A stretch of 64,000 nucleotides of DNA from Planctellipticum variicoloris. Its GTDB lineage: Bacteria > Planctomycetota > Planctomycetia > Planctomycetales > Planctomycetaceae. This document shows positions 17,166 to 26,055 of the stretch, in pieces. Both the position numbers and the translations under genes were made by a program. Below the pieces are notes generated by a model, which saw only the letters and a program-made list of their open reading frames with translations, was not told the origin of the DNA and did no database searches. Where the stretch lies: positions 3,733,557-3,797,556 of the forward strand of contig NZ_CP130886.1 in the NCBI RefSeq assembly GCF_030622045.1, given 5' to 3'. Every line of letters starts with the position of its first letter. The stretch's first letter is position 1.

Positions 17166-18809
17166 TCACCCGCGCGCGATCTCCTCCCGCGCCCTCCACA
17201 ACGATTCCAGCACCGCGTCGACATACTGCTCCTCCGCGAACGGACTCAGAATATACGACTTCAACGCCACCATCGGCTCCCCGTAGTCGCTCTCGCGGTA
17301 GCAGTCGGTCAGCGAGATCACCACCCCCCGGCCCGCCAGGGCTTCCCGTTGCACAATCTGGAAGATCTGGCGGTTGTAGTCGTTGTGGGCGCGGAGCTGA
17401 TCGCGATAAGTGGGGTCGGTCTGTTCGCGCTGTTTGACCGTGAACGTGTCGACGCCGTCGGGATAGACCCGGAACAGCGTCACCGGGCCGAAGTTCCCCC
17501 GGTTGACGACGGTCGTGCTGGTGTGTCCTTCGAGATGGTCCCGCAGCGTTTCCGCCATGGTCACCAGGTGTCCCAGCAGCGACCGCAGGCCGTCTTTGCC
17601 GAACAGCCGCAGATTGGCCAGGGCCGCCAGCGGGCCGGAACCGCTCCGGCTGGTCTCCAGCGTGTACCGCCCCGGGTGGTAGCTTCCCTCATGAAACAGG
17701 TAAGGGGTCTCGGACTGTTTGCGGCAGATCAGCTCCAGGTCGCAGGCGTCGCGGGCCAGGAACAGGCTGGAAATGTAGGGGGCGAAACCGGTCTTGTGAA
17801 AGTCGATTCCCAGCGAGTCCGCGAGGCGCAGATCCTGCATTTTCCGGTGCACGCCCGCCAGCGCCCGCACTGTGCGGTGCCGGAACGCTAGCGGATTCCG
17901 ATCGAAGTCGTAGTCGTTGAAGACGCTCCAGGCCCAGCCGATCACCGCGTCGGCGTGGATCTGCGGGCGATACGGCAACTTGAACTCTTTCTGCAGGCGA
18001 TCGCGGATGGCGACGATCTCCCGCAGATGATCGATGCCGAAATGGTCGGTGGTCCCCATCGTGGCGACGAAGCAGGCAATCTTCCCGCCCCCGCTCAAAA
18101 CTTCCCGAGCCATCTGCTCCAGCAGGTCCGTGCGGATTTCGTTGTCCGGGGTCGACGGGACTTTGAGCACGTTGTCCTGGCCGATTCCCAGCCAGTTGGC
18201 GACGGCGACGCAGGCGTAGTGGGCCCGGTCCGAACAGAGAATGACGGCCCGCTCGTGCAATCCGTGCTGCCGGACTCCCGGGCAGGCCTTTTCCAGGCCC
18301 AGTTTCGCCCCGTAGAGCAGCGTCCCGGTGCCGCCAAACGTAAACAGCCCGGCCGCGGTTGCGGGGTCATATCCAATGAGTGCCGCGGTCATCGCCGAGA
18401 CTTCGACCTCGGCCACCGCCACCTGCTTCGACGATTCTTCGCTGACGAGATTGGGATTGTAGATCGACGGCAGCAGACCGCCGATGACGCTCGGAATCGT
18501 GGGGAACGGCACGACATTGATCTGCGCCCGCGGATGCCCCCAGATGAACATCCCGGACAGATGTTCGACGAGGAGTTGCGTCACATTCTCCAGCGAATCC
18601 GGGGCATCGCGAACCGTCGACTTCCGGGCCGCCTCGTAGTCGAGCCCGGCGGGTTCGCCAAGCAATGGCGACACCGACTTCATGGCGTCGAGTTGATCGA
18701 TCGCCCGCAGGAAAGAGAAGACGAAGTACGCGTCGTGAACGCGATCGGAAACCGGCTGCGGAAAGGCTTGACGCAGAGAATGCACCAGTTGCAGATACGT
18801 GGCGGACAT
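17166..18809 (-). CDS. Group II PLP-dependent decarboxylase family protein
   Basis: 547 residues from the ATG at 18809, which has GGAAG 6-7 bases upstream; an upstream ATG at 18881 lacks support. Belongs to the pyridoxal-phosphate decarboxylase family that includes glutamate, aromatic amino acid and diaminobutyrate decarboxylases. Visible: F-T-F-G-G-T-G-T-L-L-Y-G (phosphate-binding loop), T-M-G-T-T-D-H-F-G, H-A-D-A-V-I-G-W (Asp contacting the pyridine nitrogen), and D-F-H-K-T-G-F (Schiff-base Lys). The HxDAVIGW and HKTGF forms differ from the usual HVDAA and DPHK, so the substrate should not be guessed. Followed by the macro-domain gene. Confidence 0.88.
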   Translation of the reverse strand: MSATYLQLVHSLRQAFPQPVSDRVHDAYFVFSFLRAIDQLDAMKSVSPLLGEPAGLDYEAARKSTVRDAPDSLENVTQLLVEHLSGMFIWGHPRAQINVVPFPTIPSVIGGLLPSIYNPNLVSEESSKQVAVAEVEVSAMTAALIGYDPATAAGLFTFGGTGTLLYGAKLGLEKACPGVRQHGLHERAVILCSDRAHYACVAVANWLGIGQDNVLKVPSTPDNEIRTDLLEQMAREVLSGGGKIACFVATMGTTDHFGIDHLREIVAIRDRLQKEFKLPYRPQIHADAVIGWAWSVFNDYDFDRNPLAFRHRTVRALAGVHRKMQDLRLADSLGIDFHKTGFAPYISSLFLARDACDLELICRKQSETPYLFHEGSYHPGRYTLETSRSGSGPLAALANLRLFGKDGLRSLLGHLVTMAETLRDHLEGHTSTTVVNRGNFGPVTLFRVYPDGVDTFTVKQREQTDPTYRDQLRAHNDYNRQIFQIVQREALAGRGVVISLTDCYRESDYGEPMVALKSYILSPFAEEQYVDAVLESLWRAREEIARG

Positions 18810-18985
18810 GCAGGGCTTCCGGGCTGGGAATGTCGTGATGCGACGGCACGTGACAATTGTAGCAGGGACCGGCCGCGCCATGCTTGAATGAGCCCCGGAT
18901 TCGTGCTGAAGTGCGGACTCGGATTTCTCGCTTCCGGCCCAGCCGGCAACGCGACAGAACGCCTCGTGACCTGGAGAACGAAACG

Positions 18986-19765
18986 ATGACTCGCATTGGC
19001 TGGATTCTGACCGCCCTGCTCTGCCTCCCCGCCGCAGTCGAGGGAGCGATCAAGACCGAGAAAATCACGTACAAGTCGGGCGACACGGAGCACGTCGGCT
19101 ACCTGGCGTACGACGACGCAGTGACCGGCAAGCGGCCCGGCATTCTGGTTGTCCACGAATGGTGGGGGCTCAACGACTACGCCCGCAAGCGGGCCGAGCA
19201 GCTCGCGGGGCTGGGCTACGTCGCCTTCGCGGCCGACATGTACGGCGGCGGCAAGACGGTCGAGCATCCGAAAGACGCGGGCCAGATGGCGGGGGCGGTC
19301 CGGGCCAATGTCGCCGAGTGGCGGGCAAAGGCGACCGCCGCCCTGAACGTGCTGAAGTCGCAGCCACAGTGCGATGCGGACAAGCTGGCGGCGATCGGCT
19401 ACTGCTTCGGCGGATCGACGGCGATTCAGCTCGCCCTCGCGGGAACGGATCTGGACGTCGTCGCCAGCTTTCACGGCGGCCTGCCGATGGCGACGGACGC
19501 CGACGCGAAGCAGGTGAAGGCGCGGCTGCTGATCTGCAACGGCGCGGACGACACGTTCATTCCCGCGGCGGCGATCCAGGCGTTTCGCGGCGCACTCGAC
19601 AAGGCGGGCGTGAAGTACGACTTCGAGAACTACGCCGGGGCCAAGCACAGCTTCACGGTCGAAGGGATCGACCAGAAGGGTGTCGACGGCCTGAAGTACA
19701 ACAAAGCCGCCGACGAAGCGTCGTGGAAGAAGCTGCAGGAAACTCTGCAATCCGCGTTCAAATAG
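18986..19765 (+). CDS. Dienelactone hydrolase family protein, exported
   Basis: 259 residues with an N-terminal signal peptide (cleavage expected near V-E-G-A), so periplasmic or secreted. An alpha/beta-hydrolase of the dienelactone hydrolase family, with nucleophile Cys140 in G-Y-C-F-G-G, Asp189 in G-A-D-D-T-F and His221 in A-K-H-S-F completing the triad. H-E-W-W-G-L at 57-62 is typical of the family. The natural ester or lactone substrate is unknown; a chlorocatechol role is not implied. The ATG at 18986 has GGAG 9 bases upstream and was chosen over the frame opening at 18884. Confidence 0.92.
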   Translation: MTRIGWILTALLCLPAAVEGAIKTEKITYKSGDTEHVGYLAYDDAVTGKRPGILVVHEWWGLNDYARKRAEQLAGLGYVAFAADMYGGGKTVEHPKDAGQMAGAVRANVAEWRAKATAALNVLKSQPQCDADKLAAIGYCFGGSTAIQLALAGTDLDVVASFHGGLPMATDADAKQVKARLLICNGADDTFIPAAAIQAFRGALDKAGVKYDFENYAGAKHSFTVEGIDQKGVDGLKYNKAADEASWKKLQETLQSAFK

Positions 19766-19793
19766 CGGAACCAAACTCCAACTCTTCTATTAG

Positions 19794-19824
19794 CCCGGGG
19801 CGAGCCGCCCCGGGTCTTCTCTTC
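19794..19824. terminator. Bidirectional terminator between convergent genes
   Basis: Stem CCCGGGGCG / CGCCCCGGG (19794-19802 with 19806-19814), loop AGC, then TCTTCTCTTCC on the plus strand. It sits between the dienelactone hydrolase gene and the convergent bifunctional-nuclease gene. Confidence 0.65.
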
Positions 19825-19840
19825 CTCCACTCGCCCCCAC

Positions 19841-20239
19841 CTACGCCACCTGCTCCAGCACCGACTCGTCGACGTAGATCGGCAGGTGGGGATCGTAGTG
19901 GACCGCCAGCGCGATGGCGTCGCTGGGTCGGCTGTCGATCTCTGTCAACTCCCCCTCCTGCCGGACGCGGATCGCGGCGAAGTAGGTGTGTTCCTGCAGG
20001 CTGTTGATCACAACATCCTGCACTTCACCGCCGAGCTGCTCGATCGCGTTCTTCAACAGGTCGTGCGTCAACGGCCTGGGAGGCGTCTCACCCTTGACTC
20101 GGCGGTCGATGCTGGTGGCTTCGAACAGCCCGATCAGAATCGGAAACGATCGCTCGCCTTCGACCTCTCGCAGGAAGATCACCTGCTGATCGTTGATCTC
20201 GCTGATGATGATCCGCACCAGATCCATTTGGACGAGCAC
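19841..20239 (-). CDS. Bifunctional nuclease family protein (DUF151)
   Basis: 132 residues from a GTG at 20239 with GGAG 8 bases upstream; an ATG 12 bases later (20227) is the alternative. Small cytoplasmic protein of the bifunctional nuclease (BFN/DUF151) family: I-I-I-S-E-I-N-D-Q-Q-V-I-F-L, F-P-I-L-I-G-L-F-E-A, and the conserved S-R-P-S-D-A-I-A-L-A-V block near residues 107-117. Some family members have been reported with DNase/RNase activity, but the in vivo role is unclear. Convergent with the dienelactone hydrolase gene. Confidence 0.9.
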   Translation of the reverse strand: MLVQMDLVRIIISEINDQQVIFLREVEGERSFPILIGLFEATSIDRRVKGETPPRPLTHDLLKNAIEQLGGEVQDVVINSLQEHTYFAAIRVRQEGELTEIDSRPSDAIALAVHYDPHLPIYVDESVLEQVA

Positions 20240-20409
20240 GGTGAATTCTCCGCAGACGTGGGCCGGGACGCAGAATGTGGCGAAAGTCTGACGCTTCCAC
20301 CCCGGCGCGCAGTCTACTCCCCCCCCTGTCACCGTTCAAGCAGCGGTTTGCGGACATCCGGCTTTAACGATTCTACGGCCCGACGCGCGCTGTAAAGATC
20401 GTGACGCGA

Positions 20410-21129
20410 TCAGGCTTTCACGCCGCCGAATGCCGCGAAGCACGAATTCTTGTGCAGCACGTCGACCGCGGCAAAGCCCACATCGCGCAGGAGCTGCAAC
20501 TGAAACGTCAGCGGCGCCGGCGTGTCCTCGCGGGCGACGTACGCGAAGACGTGATCGCGGTAGGCTTCGTCCCGAAGCTGAGTCAGGTACTCGCCGTATC
20601 GCCGGTATTGAATCCCCTGGACCGCAGGGTGCTCGTGGGCGATCAGATCAAAGATCCAGAGCCCGCCCCCCGGACGGAGCGCTTCCGAGAACTTCCGAAA
20701 GACCTGCGTCCACTCGGCCTCGGTTCGCAGATGGTGCAGCACGGCCGCGGCCAGGATGATGTCGCAGGAGTTCGCTTCCAGCGGCAGTTCCCGAATGTCT
20801 CCCTGCAGCGCGGTCACATGGCCGGCGGTGGCGGCCGCAACTCGCTCAACGGCCCGGTCGAGCATCGGACGGCTCAGGTCGATCAGCGTCGCGTCGAGGC
20901 CCGGCCGATGTTGGAGCAGCTTGAGCGTGTAGTTGCCGGCGCCGCAGCCGACGTCGACGACATGCTTTGCGCCAGGCGTTGCAGCGGCCGCAGTTTCCGC
21001 GACCAGGTCCAGCGCAAACGCGGCATCGACGGTCGAGGACTGCCCGGTTTCGAGATTCGAAAATCGCTCGACGTCGCGGTCGAAGCGATCACGGATTTCA
21101 TCAACGCTCGACTTGGCTGCAGAATCCAT
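20410..21129 (-). CDS. Class I SAM-dependent methyltransferase
   Basis: 239 residues from the ATG at 21129 (the frame opens at 21183). Rossmann-fold methyltransferase: motif I V-D-V-G-C-G-A-G-N-Y near residues 53-62 binds S-adenosylmethionine, followed by the acidic residue in L-I-D-L-S-R, motif II around L-Q-G-D-I-R-E-L and D-I-I-L-A-A-A-V-L-H-H, and L-R-P-G-G-G-L-W-I-F. The substrate cannot be told. It sits 86 bases past the stator operon on the same strand and might be cotranscribed with it, although the spacing makes this uncertain. Confidence 0.88.
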   Translation of the reverse strand: MDSAAKSSVDEIRDRFDRDVERFSNLETGQSSTVDAAFALDLVAETAAAATPGAKHVVDVGCGAGNYTLKLLQHRPGLDATLIDLSRPMLDRAVERVAAATAGHVTALQGDIRELPLEANSCDIILAAAVLHHLRTEAEWTQVFRKFSEALRPGGGLWIFDLIAHEHPAVQGIQYRRYGEYLTQLRDEAYRDHVFAYVAREDTPAPLTFQLQLLRDVGFAAVDVLHKNSCFAAFGGVKA

Positions 21130-21214
21130 CGGCGGTCGACTTTCCAGAACTGGGCGACAGTCGAAACTCAAAGCTGACGACACGTCGGCCGCGCGGCAGG
21201 TTCAGCGGTCCAGG

Positions 21215-22324
21215 CTACTGCGCCGAGGATTTGGTGCCGTTGGGAGAGCCCATGATCGGCACCCCTTCGGGCAGCGGGCGGCCGGCCACCATGAAGCCGT
21301 GCTCGTGCCCGAATTTCTGCAGCCGACGAAACTCGGCGAAACTGTCCGGGTAAATCCAGAACGTCAGCGCCGATCCCTGCGGGATCTGCAGCAGCGACGT
21401 GTAGAACCGCGAGCCGGCTGTGAGGGCTTCATCGACCGATTCCGAGACCATGTTGCGGTCGGGCTCGATCCGCCACTGTGTCACGGCGATCCGGTACATG
21501 CCGGGGCCGAACTTCAGTTCGTCGATGACCGACAACCCGCCCCGTTCGACAAGATACTTCATCGTGAATCCGTCGATCGGACCGGCCTCGCCGTTGTACT
21601 GCCGCAGCTTCAGCAGCGAGTCTTTCCGGCGTTCGATCTGCTCCCGCAGGCTCTGGGCCAGTCTCTCGATCGGAACCTCCGCCACACGTCCTTTTTCAAC
21701 CCGGTAATGACGTTCCTCGCCAGTCACGATGCGAGAAATCGGGTTGATCCGATGCTCCAGCGTTTCCGCAACGGGAACATCCGCTTCGAGCTGACGCACC
21801 TGCCGCACCAGGTCCGCCAGTTCCTTACGGGCCGCGGCGAGCTCCTCCGCCGATTGCTGAGCGGAAAGTTGCCGCTCCCCCGCCCTGCTCTGCGTCGCAA
21901 CCAGTTGCGTCTGCAGGGTCTGGAGACGCTGTGCGAAAGCTTCGGCGGCCTGATGCTCGGCCGAAAGCCGCTGGCCGAGCACCCCCTGATCCCGTGCCAG
22001 CGTCTGTAGCTCCCGCTGCAGACGCGCCGCCTGCTCGACGAGATCCTGCGGCGGCTCAACCGGGAGCGATCGGGGTCGTTCCAGAACTGGCGGCGCCGGC
22101 GGCGGCGGTTCCGCCGCGAACAGGACGGGCAGACCGGGGTCGTCCGGCTCGACGCTCCGAATCGGCTCCACAACCGGAGCGGGAACCGACAGCAGAACCG
22201 GCGTTTCGCTGACGCGCATCCCTGCAATCACGATCAGTATGATCAGGATGCCGACGATGTTGGCGATCACGTCCAGGAACGAATCAGAACCGAATTGCAT
22301 CTCGGCGCGAGGTCGACGGCTCAT
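21215..22324 (-). CDS. ExbD-like stator/coiled-coil protein B
   Basis: 369 residues. A short cytoplasmic N-terminus is followed by one membrane helix, F-L-D-V-I-A-N-I-V-G-I-L-I-I-L (from about residue 16), whose F-L-D-V matches the proton-carrying Asp (here Asp18) of ExbD/TolR. A proline-rich linker and a long coiled coil (about 95-200, E/Q/L/R-rich) lead to a C-terminal globular domain of unknown type. It is predicted to be the periplasmic rod of an ExbB-ExbD-type proton-driven motor. Its ATG overlaps the stop of the upstream gene (ATGA at 22321-22324), implying translational coupling. No peptidoglycan-binding OmpA motif was seen. Confidence 0.75.
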   Translation of the reverse strand: MSRRPRAEMQFGSDSFLDVIANIVGILIILIVIAGMRVSETPVLLSVPAPVVEPIRSVEPDDPGLPVLFAAEPPPPAPPVLERPRSLPVEPPQDLVEQAARLQRELQTLARDQGVLGQRLSAEHQAAEAFAQRLQTLQTQLVATQSRAGERQLSAQQSAEELAAARKELADLVRQVRQLEADVPVAETLEHRINPISRIVTGEERHYRVEKGRVAEVPIERLAQSLREQIERRKDSLLKLRQYNGEAGPIDGFTMKYLVERGGLSVIDELKFGPGMYRIAVTQWRIEPDRNMVSESVDEALTAGSRFYTSLLQIPQGSALTFWIYPDSFAEFRRLQKFGHEHGFMVAGRPLPEGVPIMGSPNGTKSSAQ

Positions 22325-24087
22325 CGCGAAACCTCCGGCAAACTAGAGTCCGCCGATTCGAACGAGAACTTGCGCGTCACGCTGAGTCCGGACTTCTCCA
22401 GCAGAGGGTCCAGCCGGTCGACGTGCTGATTGCCGCCGGGGTTAATCACGAATTTGAGCGCCGGCCGGAAGAAGAAGCCTCGGGGAGGTCGCCCCCACGT
22501 CTGAATCTCTTCTTCAACTCCCTGCAGAACCGCCCCGAGGAGCTGGTCGGCCGATTCGCCGCGCCCGACCTTCAGGGTTTGCTTGCCGACGATCATCTCA
22601 TTGTCGTCAACCCGGATCACAACTTCCCGCTCCATGGTGATCGACGCCGACGGGTCGGACTGTCCCCAGTGACGCGTCGAAAGCTGTTCCAGATTCATAT
22701 CGTCGCCCGGCTTCTTCAACCCCTTGTTCCGCCCGAGGCTCGGACCTCGCGGCGCGAGAGCCTCCTGCTCCGGCGTCGGCATCGAAGACTGTCGACCGCC
22801 GGAAGGAATCTCCACGACCTTACGCCCCGCGTCTTCCGGCGTCGGCAACGGAGCGGCCTCCCCCGGTTTCAGCGTCCGCGGCGCCCTGTTCTCCCGTCCC
22901 TGAAACTTATCGACGTTCTCCCAGCTCCGACTGCCGACATCGGAAGTCTTCCGCTCGCCAAGGACATCGTTGACCTCGAAGCCGCCTCCCGATTTGGCAC
23001 GGGACTCGTCCAGCACGCCGCCGCCCCGGACGCCGCGGGCGGAACCGATGATCCGCTCCCGTTCCGCCAGCAGCAGGTTGATCGCGTTCTGGCAGGCGTC
23101 GCGTGCGGCAGGATCGAGCGGCGGCGGCTGCAGACTGGTATCCGCATCGAGCAGCTCATATCCATGCTGAGTTTTCAACGACGCCAGGAGCTGCATCGCA
23201 ACGTAATACCCCACGGTCCCTTCGGGTCGCACCAGCAGCAGCACGTAGGGCTCAGCAACCGGCTTTCCGCCGGGCTCCCGGCGATCGTGATCCAGCCAGT
23301 AATTCACCAGCGCCGCCGTCCCCGCCAGCAGCGGATTGGACCGCTCCGGAAATCCCGCGAGATCCGCAGCCGTCAGCTCGATGTTCTCCGGCAGAAACCG
23401 CAGTCCATCCTTCGTGCACTCGATCAGAATCGGCCGTCGGCTCGTCCCGGAGATCGGATCCACCGGCAAGACCGAAAACTTGCCCCCCGCCGATTCCTGC
23501 TGCCGGGCATCCTTCAAGCGTTCGCGCAGCGCCAGAATCTGCTGCTCGATCAACCGCCGATCCGCCTCCGAAACCGACTGACTCTCGGCCGCTTCGAGCT
23601 TTCGCATCGCCGCCGTCAGCTCGGCCTCCAGCCGGGAGATCTCCTCCTGCAGCGCAACGACCTTGCGGGCCGCGGCGTCCGCCAGCAGCCGCCGCTGCGC
23701 AAGCTGCCGCAGCCGCTCTTCACGCTGCCGCGACAGATCGTCAACCTTGTTGCTCCACGCGGCCGCCAGCGCCGCCGCCTGGCGGGAGTTGTCGACTGGT
23801 TCCTCGACGGCGACCGGATCGAGAGGAAGATCCGGCGACTCGTAGATCTCCAGCCCTTCCTCGGGTTCGACCGGCAGCCGCCGCGGCGCCTCGATCGGAG
23901 GCGGCAGCAGGTCCGGGGCCGCTTCGACGGATTGAAGCTGTTCGTGGGCGCGAGCCACGGATTCGGCTCGGATCCGCGTCGTCGTGACGAGCAGCAGGAA
24001 AATCAGCGAACCCATCACGCAGACCAGCACCGCGAGGAACGGGAACAGCGAAATGCCTGTCGATGTTCGCGGTCGACGTGAAGCCAT
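22321..24087 (-). CDS. ExbD-like stator/coiled-coil protein A
   Basis: 588 residues. Same plan as its downstream partner: a basic N-terminus, one helix (F-P-F-L-A-V-L-V-C-V-M-G-S-L-I-F-L), then a coiled coil (about 110-215) and a long soluble part with a disordered middle (about 370-450) and a C-terminal domain (V-V-I-R-V-D-D-N-E-M...F-F-F-R-P-A-L-K-F-V-I). At the position of the ExbD proton-carrying Asp it has Ala19 (F-L-A-V), so the two paralogues would form an asymmetric pair with one proton site. It is second in the operon, 54 bases after the ExbB-like gene. Function inferred, not known. Confidence 0.72.
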   Translation of the reverse strand: MASRRPRTSTGISLFPFLAVLVCVMGSLIFLLLVTTTRIRAESVARAHEQLQSVEAAPDLLPPPIEAPRRLPVEPEEGLEIYESPDLPLDPVAVEEPVDNSRQAAALAAAWSNKVDDLSRQREERLRQLAQRRLLADAAARKVVALQEEISRLEAELTAAMRKLEAAESQSVSEADRRLIEQQILALRERLKDARQQESAGGKFSVLPVDPISGTSRRPILIECTKDGLRFLPENIELTAADLAGFPERSNPLLAGTAALVNYWLDHDRREPGGKPVAEPYVLLLVRPEGTVGYYVAMQLLASLKTQHGYELLDADTSLQPPPLDPAARDACQNAINLLLAERERIIGSARGVRGGGVLDESRAKSGGGFEVNDVLGERKTSDVGSRSWENVDKFQGRENRAPRTLKPGEAAPLPTPEDAGRKVVEIPSGGRQSSMPTPEQEALAPRGPSLGRNKGLKKPGDDMNLEQLSTRHWGQSDPSASITMEREVVIRVDDNEMIVGKQTLKVGRGESADQLLGAVLQGVEEEIQTWGRPPRGFFFRPALKFVINPGGNQHVDRLDPLLEKSGLSVTRKFSFESADSSLPEVSR

Positions 24088-24141
24088 GTCGAATTCCGTC
24101 CGTGTCTGAGAGACGCTGCGTCAGGATGGACCGACTCGATC

Positions 24142-25611
24142 TCAGGCCGCCCGGCTCATCCCGCGGGCCGCCAGCAGATTCACCGCGGCGTTCAGATTGA
24201 GCACGGTCTCCTGGAGCGTATCGACCGTCCGGACGGTCTGCAGGTTTTCCGCAAGCTGCCGTTCCACGCGAACGAGGTCGTCTTCCGAACCTCGCAATTG
24301 CAGCAGCACCTCGCCCTGCCGGTCGAGAGCCCCCATCTGTCGTTCGGTGGCGAAAGTCGCCTCTTCCAGGCGAATCTGCCAGGCGCCGATCGCCGAAACC
24401 AGCGTCTCCACCGCCGAGCCAAGCTGTTGCGACTGCTCGGCGGCCTGCCGCCCAGACTGTTCCTGCTGCTGACGCAGCTCAGTGAGCAACTCCTTCAGTT
24501 CGACAGCGCGCCGCTCCGCAGCGGCGGATTCCAGCGTCGACCAGTGCTGCTGAATCCGCTCGGCGGTCGCGGCGTAAGCTGCCACGATCTCCTGCCGCAG
24601 CCCATCGAGCTGCTCGCTGTGGCTGTCGAGGGTTTGCGCAACCCCCTGCCGCAGGCTCTGCTCAAGCGAGCCCTGCTCCCGCTGCAAAGTATCGGTCCAG
24701 CGGCCTCGCAGCTCTTCGAGAGCCGACTGCCACAAACCTGTCTGATGCGTGATCGCAGCGTCTGTTCGGGCCAGCAACTGCTCGGCAGCCTGCTGCTCGG
24801 CGACCAGCCACGGACTGGCCGGCTGCTCGGCATCGCCGGGGAAGTATGCCAGCATGTGGCGGAGCGTGAGATCTTCGACCGCGTCTAGAGACTGCTGTTC
24901 GATCCGCTCGACAAGGAACGTGGCGAATACGAGCACCATGGACAGCCCGAGTGACAGGGCCGTCGTGTCAAAGGCCACCGCCAGACCCGCGGTCACTTCG
25001 TTCAGCGACGAACTGAGCTGGTCGGGAGTGACGTTGGCGATTGCCATCGTGATTCCGATGACGGTTCCCAGAAAACCGAGAATCGGAATGGCCCAGGTAA
25101 TCGTCCGGATCAGCGCGTAGCTGTCGTGCAGCCGCCCGGAGGCGATTTCCGCCAGGTAATTCAGGTGGCCTTCCAGACCGTCCGCATTTCGGCGGACGCG
25201 AACGTAGTCGCAGACATTCTGCAACCGGCGGACAAGTTGCGATTCCGAACAGCGGCGGGCCACCAGCCGGAGATGCGTCTCCAGCGCCCGGGCGCGCTCG
25301 CCGGAATTGAGCGAGTGGTCGACCGTCAGCCCGTCCAGCAGATCGCCGTTCAGGGCGGCGCGTTCGGTCGGCGAATGACGCAGTTTCACCGCCAGGGTGC
25401 ACATTCCGATGAAGAACAGCCCGGTCGTGGCGTATTCGATCCAGTGGGCCGTGAAGTATCTCTGGAGTTCCGCCTGGTTATAGGGAACGTACGGCAAGGC
25501 CGCATAGAAGGCGACCGTCAGCCCCAGACCGAGCGACCATGCCAGCAGCCCGCCGCCCGCACCGCGATTCGGCCGGGCAGCGACTTCAGTCTCTCGCGAC
25601 ATATCCATCAT
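24142..25611 (-). CDS. MotA/TolQ/ExbB proton-channel family protein with long coiled-coil tail
   Basis: 489 residues. Membrane helices at about 22-42, 56-76, 170-192 and 207-234. The last two form the MotA/TolQ/ExbB core: I-P-I-L-G-F-L-G-T-V-I-G-I at 175-187 and A-F-D-T-T-A-L-S-L at 213-221, with the polar Thr residues that line the proton path in ExbB/TolQ. After the last helix, about 250 residues of Q/E/A/L-rich coiled coil extend into the cytoplasm, far longer than classical ExbB. First gene of the operon with the two ExbD-like genes. It should form a pentameric proton-driven stator. Starts at 25611, 25608 and 25602 are all possible. Confidence 0.85.
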   Translation of the reverse strand: MMDMSRETEVAARPNRGAGGGLLAWSLGLGLTVAFYAALPYVPYNQAELQRYFTAHWIEYATTGLFFIGMCTLAVKLRHSPTERAALNGDLLDGLTVDHSLNSGERARALETHLRLVARRCSESQLVRRLQNVCDYVRVRRNADGLEGHLNYLAEIASGRLHDSYALIRTITWAIPILGFLGTVIGITMAIANVTPDQLSSSLNEVTAGLAVAFDTTALSLGLSMVLVFATFLVERIEQQSLDAVEDLTLRHMLAYFPGDAEQPASPWLVAEQQAAEQLLARTDAAITHQTGLWQSALEELRGRWTDTLQREQGSLEQSLRQGVAQTLDSHSEQLDGLRQEIVAAYAATAERIQQHWSTLESAAAERRAVELKELLTELRQQQEQSGRQAAEQSQQLGSAVETLVSAIGAWQIRLEEATFATERQMGALDRQGEVLLQLRGSEDDLVRVERQLAENLQTVRTVDTLQETVLNLNAAVNLLAARGMSRAA

Positions 25612-26055
25612 CCCTGATATCTATCCGTCCGGCCGCCGGCAACCTTGCCATCCCGGGACTTGCAGCCGCGTGCTGTCGGCAGATTGTGAAACGGAGCCGT
25701 CGACTCAACCGGATCATCCGTCATCCTCTACTTCATCGTCAATGTCTTCCGCCGGGATGACGAGATTTGCAACGACGTGCGGAAATGCAATGGGTGACGC
25801 GCGGCCTGGCTGCCCGGCGCCGGGTTTGCCAGAACCGGGGTGATTGGACTATGCTCAACGGGCAATCGACCCGTCGCTGCAGTTCACGGCCAAGACGCAA
25901 ACCGCCAGATTGACGCAACTTGCGTCCTGTCGAACCACGCTCGAACGGCCCGCTCGCAGCGCCGGAAAGAGGACAGAGAACCCGGCTCCGGCAATAGCCG
26001 CAGCCCGTCTCGATAGCCATGTCTTCCGCCTTGGCGGTCGGGAAGGAATCGACAC
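25612..26055. promoter_or_regulatory. Divergent promoter region of the stator operon and the 1306-residue gene
   Basis: About 440 bases separate the two divergent starts, so both promoters must lie here. I could not point to a defined promoter box, operator or riboswitch. Confidence 0.45.

Noticed and set aside
25612-26055. Riboswitch or structured RNA in the divergent region
   Set aside because: No named riboswitch core could be recognised; only promoter space is supported.
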